A DNA stretch of 64,000 bases from Adineta steineri. Lineage: Eukaryota > Rotifera > Eurotatoria > Adinetida > Adinetidae. The position numbers and the translations under genes were made by a program. This document shows positions 33,417-46,789 of this stretch, in pieces; within the stretch, counting starts at the first letter, position 1; the number at the start of each line of letters is the position of its first letter. The stretch covers positions 39,738-103,737 of the forward strand of contig CAJNOI010000254.1 in assembly GCA_905250115.1 (NCBI GenBank), in the 5' to 3' direction. The notes below the pieces were generated by a model that worked only from the letters and a program-made list of their open reading frames with translations, ran no database searches and was not told the origin of the DNA.

Positions 33417-35499
33417 ACTGATAAGATAAAATATAATGTATCTTTTATTAATAGTTTTTCATCATAAAAGTAACTTGTATAGATCATTGAAATAAATAAA
33501 AACTCTTATAAGAATTATTTTGTTAAATAAAAACTATTCTATCTTTATAGAAGATGAACTATCGTTGACAATTTATCATACTATTTCGAGATTAATTTTA
33601 AGAGAATTAATCATGATTATTTTTATTATATTAAAAATTTTTGATTTAAATCCTGTTTTGATAAGTATCTAATTTATTGTGTTAAATATTACTAAATAAT
33701 GCATTCTTATTAGATTACAATAATTTTATTTATTAAAATCCATTAGTTTGACGGAAATGAATTACATGATAATTAAAAAAATTAAATTCAAAAATAATTC
33801 AGTTTGTTTTAGAATCTACCAGGATCTACATCAGGAAACGGCTATTTCGAGAAAACAAAGTCGTTTAAGACCGCGGTTAAAGCTTTTCGGGGTGTCTGAA
33901 TCCGAATTTACTATCAGTTTGTCAAAATCTTCAAGTCTAATTTTGTACAGCTTATTGGGTTCTATTTTTTCACTTTTTGCTGTTACTGAATTGTCAACAA
34001 GATATAAATTTTGAAGATTTCGGAAATTTTATGTGACATTGATGTTGAACTCTTTTCATTTTGGAATGATGCGTCTGTAGACCAGTAGGAATTGACTAAT
34101 GAATTTTCAAAATATTCCATAATGATGTTGATGTCAAGAAATTATTCTATTTTGACTTTTTTAATATCAATTGAAAGAAACTTATCTCTTGATTTCTGAT
34201 ATTTCTGCCTTCTGTAAATATTTGTTTGTTCGTGTATCAGATTGAAAATATCATCAATTCAGAAATTCATGATGCACTGTATTATTTTAAATTGAAAATT
34301 AACACTTTTCTAAGATGGATTCATCTTATATGTTTTTTTGTGAAATGGTCTAAAGCTTCTAACCAGATACATTACGTATTCTATACATCCGTGCATGTAT
34401 ACAGTTGTTTCCTTTATATTATCGATATGCGTCATACATTTACATATATAGAGCGTTCTTTTTTCTCTCTCCGTGAGTATCGTTCAAATCCTCATATTCT
34501 CTCTTATCTTAGTTTTTCCTTTATTTAGTACACAGTAAAAAAAGAAAATATACACCATCATTTTCTGTTTTTTAGCTGTAATAGTAGGAAATGAATGCCC
34601 TTCATGCAATATTCTCGGTCTTTCTATCAGAATCGATTTTCCCAATTCATTAAAATTCTATAGCGAAAAATAAAAAGATGATACACATATATATATTCCA
34701 CTAGCTTTGAAAGGGTTAAGATATTATTTCAATATTTTTACACATAACAGATAACGAAAGATTTGTAAAATATCTTGAGGATGTGGACATTCGATGAATA
34801 AAATATTCACATTCTTGTTTAGTGTGATTATATACCATTTATTTGATAAAATATCACAAAATCATATTGATACGTCTTACCGATAAGATTTAAACTGTAT
34901 ATGGTTATGGGTAAAAATGTGAATATTTTGTTTATCTTATATCTGTATTTTAAATACTCGAATTATAAAATCGTAAAAGTTGACAATAATTGATGAGTTT
35001 TTAACCAATAAAATAATTTTAAACTACTTAATGTTCAATGTTGATAATATTAGTGTTCAGTGAAAAGATATAGAATTTGCTAGAACACTCACGCATATTT
35101 AAGACACTGTAACCTAAAAAATATGATAAAAGTGCATTAAATATTGATACTGTATTTTCTGCAACAAAACATAATACAGATGTGTTTCCTAAAGGAATTA
35201 CGCATTTCCTATCTGATTTTGCAGTTTAGTTCGGTGAAAATCATGTTTCTGTTTTATTCAGATAAATATACAACAATATTGGTATTGTTACTTTTCATTT
35301 CCTTGTTTCATGATAATGATAAAATAAAACAAATTATCAGTTGCGCATTTAGTTTTGTCTGATATTCTTTGAAGATATATATATATGAAAAAATATACTA
35401 AAATCTTTATCTTCTTTTTCTAGTTTCACAATTTTTGCAATTGATCTACAAAACACTAATATCATAATAATCATTAGTTTTTATATTTCTAAAATTATT
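33417..35499. other. Intergenic region
   Basis: No gene is supported. Short frames at 33748-34014, 34226-34528 and 35144-35362 (plus) have no domain and AT-driven composition. A weak hairpin (GAGGATGTGGACATTCG ... TATTCACATTCTTG) is at 34776-34817. This region must contain the promoter of the large receptor starting at 35500. Confidence 0.5.
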
Positions 35500-38400
35500 A
35501 TGATGCATTGGCAATTGTTATATTTTATTACATTATTATCGATGACAATAATTAAATCAAATGCATCATTTCTGTATAATACAATTGATAATTCAAAAAC
35601 AACTTTCGATTGTCTTTATGCTTATATAAATGATGATGGTGAATCATATGAACACGTTTCATTTCGAACAAATTATCTAATACCTTATTGTCGACGTCCA
35701 TTATCAATCGATCCTACTAATAAAATACAAGGATATATAGAAAATACGTACACATTTAAGAATTTACGTTTACAAGGAATTACGAGTGAAAATCTTCGTC
35801 AATGGTCACTATCAATTGATATTATTGAACAATATTCTATATATCTAAATAAAAATGATACCGAATTTGATGAATTTATTTTTAATAATTGTTCATCATT
35901 ATGGTTTGGTTCGAATTGTCAATATACATTTAATTTGAATATGTTTATTGAATCATTTGGGGATTTCGTAGATTCTTCATTTGAAGCTCGTCAATACCAT
36001 ATAGGAGAAAACATTGTAATACATACTTGTTATCCTCATTTATCTGGATGTCATCGTGGTCCTGAACCGATGTGTTTAGATTGGCGTGAAATATGTGATG
36101 GAAAAATCGATTGTATTGGAGAGAGCTTTGGTATAGATGAAGAATATTGTAGTGAACTTGAAATAAATGAATGTAACGAAAATGAATATCGATGTCATAA
36201 CGGAGCACAATGTATTCCACTCGAATTCTTTCGTGATAGTCGACTAAGTAAAGATTGCTTGGATGGAACAGATGAACCTGAAGAATATCCTGCATCGTGG
36301 TCAAGTGTGCCGACGGACGACCCTCGTAGATGCATCGGTTCAATGCGATTCGCTTGTGAAGAGAAAACATGTCGTCAACCACAAGAATTTTCATGTGGCA
36401 ATGGACTTTGCGTAAAAACTAACTTTGGTTTTCTTTCTGTTAGTACAAGTGAACATGCTTGTAACGGTATAGGTCGTACTGCCTACTTTCTTCAAGCAAT
36501 GTATAAATCAGCCAAACGATATCCGAGTGATTGTTATTTTTTATTATACTGTAAACTCGGTTTTTATAACATTCTTAAAAATGATACATACAATAGAGAA
36601 GATTGCTTACGTACAAATTGGTCATCAAAAAATTGTACATTAGAATATCTTGCATTTCCTGCTGAACCTGTTTTACATGGTTATTTTCAACTTATGTATT
36701 CACCTAAAAGCTTGATCGGAAGTCGTAATGGTATTGGATTGCCAAAATATGTCTGTACTGATCCACGATTATGTTTATATTTGCCAAAACCAACAACTCG
36801 TATCAATGGTCTAGATTGTCGTGAAGCTCCAACACCTTTACCCGACAGTTCATTTTGGTCAATTCATTTGGAAGAAGATACTAGGATTTGTGCATTAACG
36901 GGAAATATTAATAAATATAAATCAAAGTCATCTTTATTTTATTGTAAAAAATCTAATAAATATATATCGAAACATCGTCTCATTGATGGTACTCTGGATT
37001 GTTTTAATGGTGAAGATGAAAGTTATAATGATAGTTGTTCATTAAATGATACTCAACGCTTTACTTGTACATCAGAAACAAAATGTTTATCACCTGTAGG
37101 TATTGGCCTTGATCAACCTCATTGCAAGAATGAAGAAGATAAATATACTGGAAGTCCTGAAATATTTGTATATGCACGTCTTTGTAATGGTATACCTGAT
37201 ACACCGATACGACCAGAAGATAATGAAAATGATGAAACCAATTGTGAACTGTGGCCCTGTCATACTCCATACACTCGATGTGATAATACTTTTCAATGTG
37301 CTAATGGTATCGATGAATTGAGTTGTCCTAATGTTAATTGTAATATTAATGAATTTAAATGTGAAATTTTCAATTTAGCTAATGATTATTATTGTATTCG
37401 TCAAGAATATATTTATGAAAAACCACTGGATTGTATTAATCATGATTTTAGTGATGGTATTTATCGAGATCGAAACATATCTTATTCGAATAATTTAACT
37501 TTTAATATTAATAAAAAATATATATCATGGAAAGAAAAGACTTGTTTAACAAAAATTGATATTTGTGGTTATTCATCAACTAATGATCAACAATTAATAT
37601 GTAATATTGTTGACAAAGAAAATATTCTTATTAGCCCTACACTCCAAATAAATTTTCATGATAATAGAGCATCATGTCTTATGGGAAAGCATGCTAGCTT
37701 TGGTAGTGATCCTTATTATTTTTCTACATGGAATTTGGGATATTTTCCACCAGTAATAAATGAAACATCATTATCATCTCAACAATCTATCAATATTAAC
37801 CCAAAAAAATCTCTCAAAATCAATACTAGTATTGAATCAATCGTATATTGTAATCGTGCAATTGTTATATTTGAAGGAAAATCTTATGAAAAGAAATGTT
37901 TATGTCCACCTAATTATTACGGTGATCGATGTCAATTGCAAAATCAACGTATTAGTTTAACACTTCAGATACGTCCAGTAGGTTCACATGAGAATAAACA
38001 TTCTATTTATGATATATTTATTTATTTAATTGATGATGAAAATGAAATAATACATAACTATGAAAAAATTAATTATATGACATCAAAAGATTGTAATACA
38101 AAATACAATCGTTATTTACTTTATCCTAATCAACCAAAAAATCCTAATCATACATATTCAATACGTATTGATATTTATGAAAAATTAACATTATTTAATT
38201 ATTATGCAAGTTGGAATTTATCTATTCCATTTCCATTTTTACCAGTTAATCGTATATCAACACAACTTCGTATTCCATCAGAAAAATTTCAACCATTAAC
38301 AAATTGTTCAATTCAATGTGGAAAACATGGAAAATGTTTTAATTATATTAATACAACAAAAGAATTTTGTCTTTGTAATCAAGGTTATTCAGGTCGTTTT

Positions 38401-40206
38401 TGTAATATAACATATAACTGTTCATGTTCATCTGGTTCAATTTGTTTAAATTCATCAATTTGTTTATGTCCATTAAATAAATTTGGTTCAAAATGTTATT
38501 TACAATATACAACTTGTCGACCGAATAATAATTCATGTCAAAATAATGGTCAATGTATACCTTATAATAATCATATCAATCATGATGATTTTATTTGTTT
38601 ATGTCCGGAAAAGTTTATGGGATCTCATTGTGAATATCAATCAAATAAAATTAATATTAATTTTAAAATCAATTCAATTCCAACATTAATTTTTGCTCAT
38701 TATTTTATTTCACATCATGATCATGATAGAAGACATGAAAGAATAACAAAGTTTAAAAAAATTCCATTGGATCAATATTCAATTGAATTCATTACTCAGA
38801 TTCCATTTAATTTATTATTTATTGAATTTTCAGATAATTATTATCTTACTGTAGTAAGAGAAAAAATAATTCCATCCGAAAATATTGCTACTAATATAAA
38901 TCAAGATTATAAATGTGAAAATATAAATAAACTTTTAAATTCAACAATACTTAATTATACAAATCTTCGTCGATTAAAATATTATCTACTACCATGCAGA
39001 GAAAATCTCAAGTTAAAATGTTTCTATGATGATAAATATATGTGTGTTTGCGATAAAAATCGATATTCAAATTGTTTTGATTTTGATCATAATACGTCTT
39101 ATGATTGTCAACGTAATCGTTATTGTGGAAACAATGGCAAATGTTTTCAAGATAATAGAACTTGTCCATCAACTTTAGTATGTATGTGTGATAAATGTTA
39201 TTATGGAAGTAAATGTCAATTTAATAGCATAGGTTTTAGTACATCACTTGATGTTATTTTTGGATATCATATTAAACCATTTATTTCATTTACAAAACAA
39301 TCCAGCGCAGTAAAAATAACAGCATCCATAACAATTTTAATGTTAATATTTAGTATTATTAATGGAGTATTATCTATATTAACATTTAAAAGTGAAACTT
39401 TACTTAAAGTAGGCTGTGGAATATATTTATTAACAAATTCAATCATATCAATATTAACAATAACTATATTTACAATTAAATATTTCCAACTCATTGTTTT
39501 TCAAATGAAATCTATAACAAATACATCATTTATTTATTTTAGTTGTATATTAACTGATGTATTATTAAAAATTCTTCTCAGTTTTGGTGATTGGTTATAT
39601 GTAGCTGTAGCCATTGAAAGAACATTAGCTGCTACACAAGGAATACATTTTAATCAGTCAAAAAGTAAATCTATAGCGAAATATGTTATAGGAACAATAT
39701 TATTATTAATAAGTATATCATATATTCATGATCCAATATCTCGTCGAACAATTAATGACATTGATGATGAACAAAGAGCATGGTGTATTCTTGAATATTC
39801 AACAAGTTTAAAAAAATATGATAAATTTATAAATATATTTCATGTTTTAATACCATTTATCATTAATATATTATCTGCTATATGTATTACTATTCAAGTA
39901 TTTCGAATACGTGTCAAAACAAAGAAAAAATCAGCATATAAAAAAATTCTTTATGCTCAAATTAAACAAAATAAACATCTTCTTATATCATCATGTATTT
40001 TAATATTATTATCTATTCCTCGTTTAATTATTTCATTTCTATCTGGATGTATGGATTCAATACGGAATCCATGGTTATATTTAATTGGATATTATATTTC
40101 ATTTATTCCACCATTACTTATTATTATATTATTTATTTTACCTTCAAAAACATACAAACAGGAATTTATTTCTATGATAGCAAAAATAAATTTTTTCTCA
40201 AAATAA
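35500..40206 (+). CDS. LDLa/EGF-domain seven-transmembrane receptor, 1568 aa, single exon
   Basis: Residues 1-23 are a signal peptide. An extracellular region of about 1240 residues follows. LDL-receptor class A-like modules lie near 184-216 (CLDWREICDGKIDC) and 225-260 (CLDGTDE), with further Cys-rich LDLa-like segments near 286-330 and 520-640. EGF-like modules lie near 784-812 (CLCPPNYYGDRC), 937-1047 (three, including CLCNQGYSGRFC and CLCPEKFMGSHC) and 1182-1242. Seven transmembrane helices fill about 1267-1555. The third ends VAVAIERTLAA, an ER-for-DR variant of DRY, and the tail is short. The architecture suggests a surface adhesion or recognition receptor that signals through G proteins. 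An intronless gene of 4.7 kb among intron-bearing neighbours is notable and might reflect retroposition. The ligand is unknown. Confidence 0.9.
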   Translation: MMHWQLLYFITLLSMTIIKSNASFLYNTIDNSKTTFDCLYAYINDDGESYEHVSFRTNYLIPYCRRPLSIDPTNKIQGYIENTYTFKNLRLQGITSENLRQWSLSIDIIEQYSIYLNKNDTEFDEFIFNNCSSLWFGSNCQYTFNLNMFIESFGDFVDSSFEARQYHIGENIVIHTCYPHLSGCHRGPEPMCLDWREICDGKIDCIGESFGIDEEYCSELEINECNENEYRCHNGAQCIPLEFFRDSRLSKDCLDGTDEPEEYPASWSSVPTDDPRRCIGSMRFACEEKTCRQPQEFSCGNGLCVKTNFGFLSVSTSEHACNGIGRTAYFLQAMYKSAKRYPSDCYFLLYCKLGFYNILKNDTYNREDCLRTNWSSKNCTLEYLAFPAEPVLHGYFQLMYSPKSLIGSRNGIGLPKYVCTDPRLCLYLPKPTTRINGLDCREAPTPLPDSSFWSIHLEEDTRICALTGNINKYKSKSSLFYCKKSNKYISKHRLIDGTLDCFNGEDESYNDSCSLNDTQRFTCTSETKCLSPVGIGLDQPHCKNEEDKYTGSPEIFVYARLCNGIPDTPIRPEDNENDETNCELWPCHTPYTRCDNTFQCANGIDELSCPNVNCNINEFKCEIFNLANDYYCIRQEYIYEKPLDCINHDFSDGIYRDRNISYSNNLTFNINKKYISWKEKTCLTKIDICGYSSTNDQQLICNIVDKENILISPTLQINFHDNRASCLMGKHASFGSDPYYFSTWNLGYFPPVINETSLSSQQSININPKKSLKINTSIESIVYCNRAIVIFEGKSYEKKCLCPPNYYGDRCQLQNQRISLTLQIRPVGSHENKHSIYDIFIYLIDDENEIIHNYEKINYMTSKDCNTKYNRYLLYPNQPKNPNHTYSIRIDIYEKLTLFNYYASWNLSIPFPFLPVNRISTQLRIPSEKFQPLTNCSIQCGKHGKCFNYINTTKEFCLCNQGYSGRFCNITYNCSCSSGSICLNSSICLCPLNKFGSKCYLQYTTCRPNNNSCQNNGQCIPYNNHINHDDFICLCPEKFMGSHCEYQSNKININFKINSIPTLIFAHYFISHHDHDRRHERITKFKKIPLDQYSIEFITQIPFNLLFIEFSDNYYLTVVREKIIPSENIATNINQDYKCENINKLLNSTILNYTNLRRLKYYLLPCRENLKLKCFYDDKYMCVCDKNRYSNCFDFDHNTSYDCQRNRYCGNNGKCFQDNRTCPSTLVCMCDKCYYGSKCQFNSIGFSTSLDVIFGYHIKPFISFTKQSSAVKITASITILMLIFSIINGVLSILTFKSETLLKVGCGIYLLTNSIISILTITIFTIKYFQLIVFQMKSITNTSFIYFSCILTDVLLKILLSFGDWLYVAVAIERTLAATQGIHFNQSKSKSIAKYVIGTILLLISISYIHDPISRRTINDIDDEQRAWCILEYSTSLKKYDKFINIFHVLIPFIINILSAICITIQVFRIRVKTKKKSAYKKILYAQIKQNKHLLISSCILILLSIPRLIISFLSGCMDSIRNPWLYLIGYYISFIPPLLIIILFILPSKTYKQEFISMIAKINFFSK

Positions 40207-41528
40207 AAATAACATTTTTCTTTATTTATTATCTGTAGTATCATTTCACCATGATAGTCGAATGTACTTATGTTAATATTATCTCTTTTGCTTTTATTGT
40301 TGCATCTACACTCGCTTTCTAAATTCTATGTGAAATAAATAAAATCATACATTGTTTTATTTTCTCTTAAATGAAATAAATTTGAATCTGATGAATTCTA
40401 TAAGTACTTGACTAATCGAAATTCTAGTATTAATTAACATTTACAATCAGATTGAACACAATGAATCTTAGTAAAAATGAAAACTAATCTGAAAATAATG
40501 GGTAGACTACTGATTAATCTTCAAACAAAGATATGATATCAATAGATCTATATATATAAATAATATTATTATCATCTTGAGATTTTTTAATATAAATAGA
40601 AAATTTTCGATCTTATACAATCATTTTCAATCTATAAGTGATAATACAAAAAAAATCTCAAAATATTATATTTTTCATACATTGTTACACTAAAGTAATA
40701 TTCCAACTTAAGTCAATTGTTATTATGGTTTGTGGTTATGTTTATGATGTTAGAAAAGAACAATTTCTATTTTTATTTGTATTGTAACTTATACATTGAA
40801 AATTTCCTATTTATATTAAAAAATTAAAAGACAGTTATATTAACCTTATCTATTCTTCAGTTAAATCTAAACTAGTAGTTTAATAAGAAAATTAAATAAT
40901 AGTTGAATTTTAATATGAACAGACATAAGAGATAAATGAGATACTCTTTATCATATACTCAAAGTCATTTATTCTATCAAAGTGAATTATTTTTCTTTCA
41001 TGGATAATAATAAAAGAAATTTGTATCAATTTTGTATGAACTACTCTCTATTTGTGATAGTACTCTTTCATCGGTTTGTTTATAATTATTCTTTTCCATA
41101 GATAACTCATCTTAACAATATGAATAAGAATATCACGTTGTTCATATTTATTATTATTGAAGATAAAGAAAACATGAGAAAAAATAATAATAGATACGTA
41201 TTTATAGATTTATGTGTAAATGGATTTGTTCATCTATTAAGTGACGAATAAAAATCAATAAATTCAGTTTAAGTTCATATCGAAACAAAACTTGAAAATA
41301 TTTTCTCATCTAAAATGATTCATTTAAACAGCTCAATCGTATACGATCTATAACAGACGATTGTGATAATCGATGAAAATATCTTCGAAGATTCTAGATA
41401 TGTTAAGAGAACAATAAATTAGAAGAATTCAATTATAAAATGATTTATTTTTAAATAAGATGAAAAGAAAAAAATGACAAAAAAAGCAAATTGTTTCATT
41501 GGAATTTATTCGATTACAAATAATAATT
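40207..41528. other. Intergenic region between convergent genes
   Basis: AT-rich sequence between the stops of two converging genes. Several AATAAA words are present on both strands, as expected for 3' ends. There is no gene and no clear repeat. Confidence 0.55.
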
Positions 41529-43403
41529 TCAATTAACATCAACATCAAACTTCACTATTCGATGATGGAAATTATCAGCGACATATAGATTCCCTTCTCG
41601 ATCTAATGATATAGCTGCGACTCCACCGAATAAATGTGGTTGTTGATCGTATCCATTCATAACAACGTAACATTCTTTAGAGTTTTCCGACCAGCGCACT
41701 ATTCGATTTTGGTTAATTTCTGACACATATACATTACCAAAATGATCGATAGCCATTCCAGACGGAAAATCCCACCATAATATATTATCATCTGGATTTT
41801 GTTCCTCAGTAACAATAATTCCTTCCTGTGCATTCTTTATCCATTTTGTTACACGACCATATTTAAAATCACATACATAAATCGAATACTGGTCGTCAAC
41901 AAAAATATAAGCAGGATTATTTAGTTGATTTGGCTTATATCCAGATCCTTTTCCACCAGCTACAGTTGTTACCTTTGTTTCTCCTTGTTTTAATCGTATA
42001 ACACTATGTGTTTTTCCTTCTGAAACATAAATATCTCCATTATTATCGATTGTTACACCGTTACATTCAATTTTGGAAATAATTATTTCTGGACTTGTTT
42101 GATTTTGACGAGACCATTGTACTACGCGTTCGTTTCCTTTATCACAAATAATAAGTAAATCTTTTTTTTTATCAACAGTTACATCTGATGGATTGTTTAA
42201 TTGATTTAAATCATCCCCTGGTCCATTTCCACCAGCAGCAATTTCAACACTTTTTTCACCGAATTTCAGTGCAACAACTCGATCACTATTATGTCGAGTA
42301 TAATAAATTGTCTGGTTATCATCATCAATATAGATTCCTTGAGTATCTCTACCTTCATTTAAGTCGTCTCCAGGACCATGTGTGGCAAGAATAGAAACAT
42401 TTTGGCGCCATTTGAGATAACTATTATTTGACATAGAAGTAAATAATAATTCTACTGCAAAAATAGAAAAAAAAAAGGAATTAAAACAAATGTTTATATA
42501 TAATCAATTAATTTATAGATGTGCTTATCAGATATTGACAATCATTCATCTTTACTAACGATTATATCCATCAAAAACATGTATGAAATATTTCTGAATT
42601 TATCATTATATAAATGATTTTCTATGGGTAAAACTCTTAAGCCCTGATGATTTTTATAATTCTTAAACTATTATAAAATTCTTCTATTTTGTTATGTTTA
42701 TAAATAGAATAAAAATGAGAAACAATAAACCAAACTATTCATCTGTTTGTACGTTATCAGACAGAATGAGTTGTTAGTCTATGAAAGTTATGTATAATCG
42801 ATTTCGAGTTAAAAAATACAATATAAAAGTTCAAATTCTATCGATTGTTCTCTGTCATATGTCGAAATTGTATTTCAAGATATATTCTACAATTCTAACT
42901 TGAACTATAATTTAACTGAACAACACATGAAACACAAACTGATGGTATTGATTTAATCAATAAACTATCTTTTCTCTACTATTTATCTCACAAACATTTA
43001 CCTTCTGTTGTTGTTGCTGTTGCTGTTGTTTCTTCTGTTGTTATTGCTGCTGTTGTTGTTGTTATTGTCGTTATTTGTGATACATTTTTCTTTTTTTTCA
43101 TTACGATAGGTAATGAAATACTTATTGATAATATAATTAAAATAACAATAACACCAATTGTGATCCATATGAATTTTTTTCTTTTTAGAATATTTATAAA
43201 TCTAAACCAAAAATGACTTTTGTTATTATTTTTTAGAATTCAAAATTTACATACGATATTCTTGTTTGATCAGTTGACGTTGGAGTTATTTCCTCATTAA
43301 TCGAATGAAACTAAAATAGTCAAAAAGAACAATTAAAAATAATACTACCACTGTAGTTTTCTTTGTAAATTACATCATCATTATTTTGCTTTTTATCGTT
43401 CAT
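41529..43403 (-). CDS. Membrane-anchored NHL-repeat protein, 403 aa, 4 exons
   Basis: Exons are 43403-43374, 43310-43255, 43201-43002 and 42454-41529 (404 codons with the stop). A short cytoplasmic N-terminus is followed by a basic stretch (KRKKF) and one transmembrane helix (WITIGVIVILIILSISISLP), so this is a type II topology. A Thr-rich linker encoded by a CAA/ACA repeat leads to a six-bladed NHL beta-propeller, seen as repeats of GPGDDLNQLNNPSDVTVD, GNGDIYVSE-like and GNLYVADNFHHRIVKF. Single-pass NHL proteins of this design are common in bdelloids; their roles (binding or sensing outside the cell) are not established. The 30-bp first exon is the least certain; its donor was chosen because only a phase-0 join avoids a stop. 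Confidence 0.85.
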
Positions 43404-45477
43404 AGTTGATATTTTAATTGAATTTTCTCCAGTGATAATCTACAAAAGTTTTTCTATTGTAAAAAATGAAGATAATATAAAAAAGGTTACAGTATATAAA
43501 TAATTCTTGCAAGTTATACTCAAATATTTATCGAGAGAAAATAATTTATTTTCAGATAAAAGTTCATCGCTTTTTCAACAACTTTTCAAAGTCAGAAAGC
43601 TAACAACAAATATTTTCTTATTAATTTAAGATAATAAATGAACGATATAAAAATATTTTATTTTATAATTTGTTATCCAATAGAAATTTTGTTCAAATAA
43701 TATTATTCTATTCTCGATTAACAATTCTTATCTGGAAAAAACAACATAATAGATAACATTTATTGTTCATGATATTTTATCTCATTAATTCTAAATATAA
43801 ACTAGACTAAATCAAATTTTATAAGATTAATATTGTTGTAATTCTACTTCTCGTCTAGCATAACTATTCAATGTTGGATTGATAAATCTGTTTATCTGAC
43901 TGATTTTAAGGTAGAAAAGAGCAGGAAAATGCTAATATGTTCTCTCTCGAATTATTTATTTCATTAGTAAAGCCAGACACGATTCATGTTAATAATATAA
44001 AAGATTGATTTTATTTTTTAAATTAAATAAAACAGTTGATTTCAAGATAAATGAAAAATAAGTGTTCAAATTAGATATTGTCTAAACCTTTTAAAATTGA
44101 TCAAATTTAAATCAATATACTTCTATATTATTTTACAACTAACAAGAAAGTGTTTTCTACTTGAATTAGATATATTTATCGGTGATTTTCAAGGAGAAGG
44201 TAATTAAATATAAAATTTTATACTAAATGTCATTGTAAAAACCATACATTAATTCAATTTATGAGAGTTAGTTTTGATCGATAATGTCTTATGTAGTTTT
44301 CACAAATACATATCAATCATTAAAACTACAATTAATAAAATTGATACTACTATCCATTTCAAAAATAAAGGTAAATAAATATTTTTTGAATAACTTTCGA
44401 TAGAAAGAAGTTCAAGAACTATGATTTTTATATTTTGTTGTCTAAAATTTATCGTTTTATTTTTCACAGAACCATCTATAGTTAAGGTTGATCTTTACGT
44501 AAATGATTTCGAATTCTTTATCTCGCTTAACATCTGTCATGGCTTCATTTTTAAAGATAAAATACATTTCTAATATTAAGAGTCCTAAAAATATACCTGA
44601 ACGAAGCTTCAGATTTAATTAAACACATGAAATTCCTATTCGAGAGGTATATGAGTGACTTTTGATAGGATTTATTCATGTTTTTTAGTAATGAATCATG
44701 CGACACAGAAAATAAAATATTTGATTTTTTTCTTTACAAATCAGTATACATTTTCTATTGTCTATCGTGTTGAATCAAAGTAAAAACAAGATTTGTTTGT
44801 CAATTAAATTAATAGAAATGTTTCTTATATGCTTTTGAATAATCATCCTTGAAATAATACATATATCAATAAAAAAAAATGAACTTATTGCCTTCATAAA
44901 AATTTGTCCTGAACAAAATGATGCCATATGTGAGTTATCATCTGTTGCAAATAGAGAATATAGAAAAAATATCATATTCTACTATGTAGAATGTGGAAAC
45001 AAATATCCTTGACTAATATTGAATGTAATTAATATTAGAAAACATTGGAAATGAATATTTTTTATAAGGAAATGCAAAGTTTAATGAGAGAAAAAAAAAT
45101 CTATTAAAACAAAATAATTTCCCATACTTATTTTATATCGAATTTATACGAGTAAAATTAATATTTATTTTCATGATGATTAATTTTACATTGTTTTCTT
45201 AATGAAAGAGAAAAAGATTCTCATTAAAACTATTTTTTTAGTACAATATTGAAATGAATTAATCAATAAAATAATACCGATGAATAACTGATCTTTGTTT
45301 AATTTTATTAAAAGAACGTTCTAGTTTTCAATAGAATCAAGAATGATCTTTCAATATAACTCTACAAGAATAATGTCAACATGCCAGAATTAGTTACTCT
45401 ATTATATTATTTAAAGAAATTAAAAATGAAATTTTTTCGTGCATGTTCGATCAGTCATGTATATAGAGAAAAGAATA
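43404..45477. other. Intergenic region
   Basis: AT-rich, no supported gene. The frame at 44775-44975 (minus) has no domain. The left part lies upstream of the NHL gene. No repeat stands out. Confidence 0.5.
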
Positions 45478-46789
45478 ATGTTAGAAAGTAATCGTGGATG
45501 TGCACCAGGTGACTATATTAGTTTATCACCAAATGCAGCTGCACATGTTGATGCATATTTCGAATATTAAGCGTAAGAATTAAATGATGAATTAAATTAA
45601 TTATTATTATTATTTATTAATTTCTTTCAAGTATTGTTGGTGATGACGATGGAGGAAATTTATTTTTACCAGAAGAGTATGATGCATATAAAAGATGAGT
45701 TTTAACAATGGTATGAATTTTTTGTTTTTATATCCAATTAGATATTATATCAAATGAAAAAAGAATAAATATTTTATTTCAATGTCAAAATAAAAATAAT
45801 TTAAATATTTTAAGTAATTACACAGTCGATTATATATATCATGGGTAAATCCTCAAGGCATGGATTGTAATATTATTGGATCACAACATAAATGTCTTTG
45901 TCGACATAAGTAAACTAAATAAAAAAAGAAAACATTATTACTAATTATTTTTTTATATTTCAATGAAGATTTTCTGAATATAAAACTGATTTTGCTGAAA
46001 TTCCAATTGAACGACCCATTCTTATTTCATGTCGTTGTGTATCATTTGAGTATGTTGCAGATGCATCTGCGACAAATGATCCTAATTGTCGTTGTAAACA
46101 TTCACTTGACACTCATGGAACACGACCACCTTACACATGTCACAAAGGTATTGTTAGTCACTCAATGAAAAAAACAAAATTTTAGTTTTTTGAATCGACA
46201 TTTAGATTGTAATTATAGTGGATTTCGTGCACCATTTACATGTACATGTGGTGAACCGGCTTATGAACATATAACATTAGTTGAAACAAAACAAGAAAGA
46301 GAACAATGTGGTCATCCAACTGGATATGCAACACCATATAAAGCGATGAGTGGTTTAACAGGATTTACTTCTTTAGCTGAAGGATATTTGAGACTTGATG
46401 CTAGTGGACGAAGTTAGAAAGAAAAAGATATTTTCATAATTTAAATATTTAATCTATAAATAGGTCGACCTGATGATGATGATTTTCTGAATCGATCAAT
46501 AACTGTTATGGATCATCCAATTCTTCGTGCATATGTATTTCTCGATCCTAATAGAAAATATGATTTTTTTATTTCATAAACAATTTTATTGTTTTTATAG
46601 AAGGTACTGAAGTACAATCATAATTACGTCGTCCTAGTGAATCAGAATTAGATTATTATGAACGTCGTTACAAGTCTTTCATGTGGTATAAGTGCAGCAT
46701 CTAATCCTTATGATACTCATGTTCAGTTAACTACTGGTATTCGAAATAATAAATCACTACCACGTCGAATAACTGGTGGCAAAAAATAA
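45478..46789 (+). pseudogene. FAM221A-like pseudogene with several stops and a frameshift
   Basis: The exons are still readable: 45478-45572, 45632-45710, 45815-45909, 45969-46147, 46206-46412, from 46464, and from about 46604 to 46789. They encode, in order, segments similar to FAM221A: DDDGGNLFLPEEYDAYKR, SWVNPQGMDC, a Cys-rich RCKH block, APFTCTCGEPAYEH, VETKQERE, GLTGFTSLAEGYLRLD and RRPSESELDYYERRY. The family is conserved in ciliated animals but its function is not settled. In-frame stops occur at 45568 (TAA), 45696 (TGA), 45815 (TAA, first codon of exon 3) and 46621 (TAA). Near 46670 the reading frame shifts by one base before a C-terminal segment ending in GGKK. The exon 6/7 join is also out of phase. 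Splice sites and most codons survive, so decay is fairly recent. A functional homoeologue elsewhere is likely. Confidence 0.82.

Noticed and set aside
45815-45909. Alternative genetic code (TAA/TGA as sense) to explain stops in FAM221-like and oxidase genes
   Set aside because: All other genes in the window end at TAA, TAG or TGA exactly where their families end, and the FAM221-like gene also has a frameshift.
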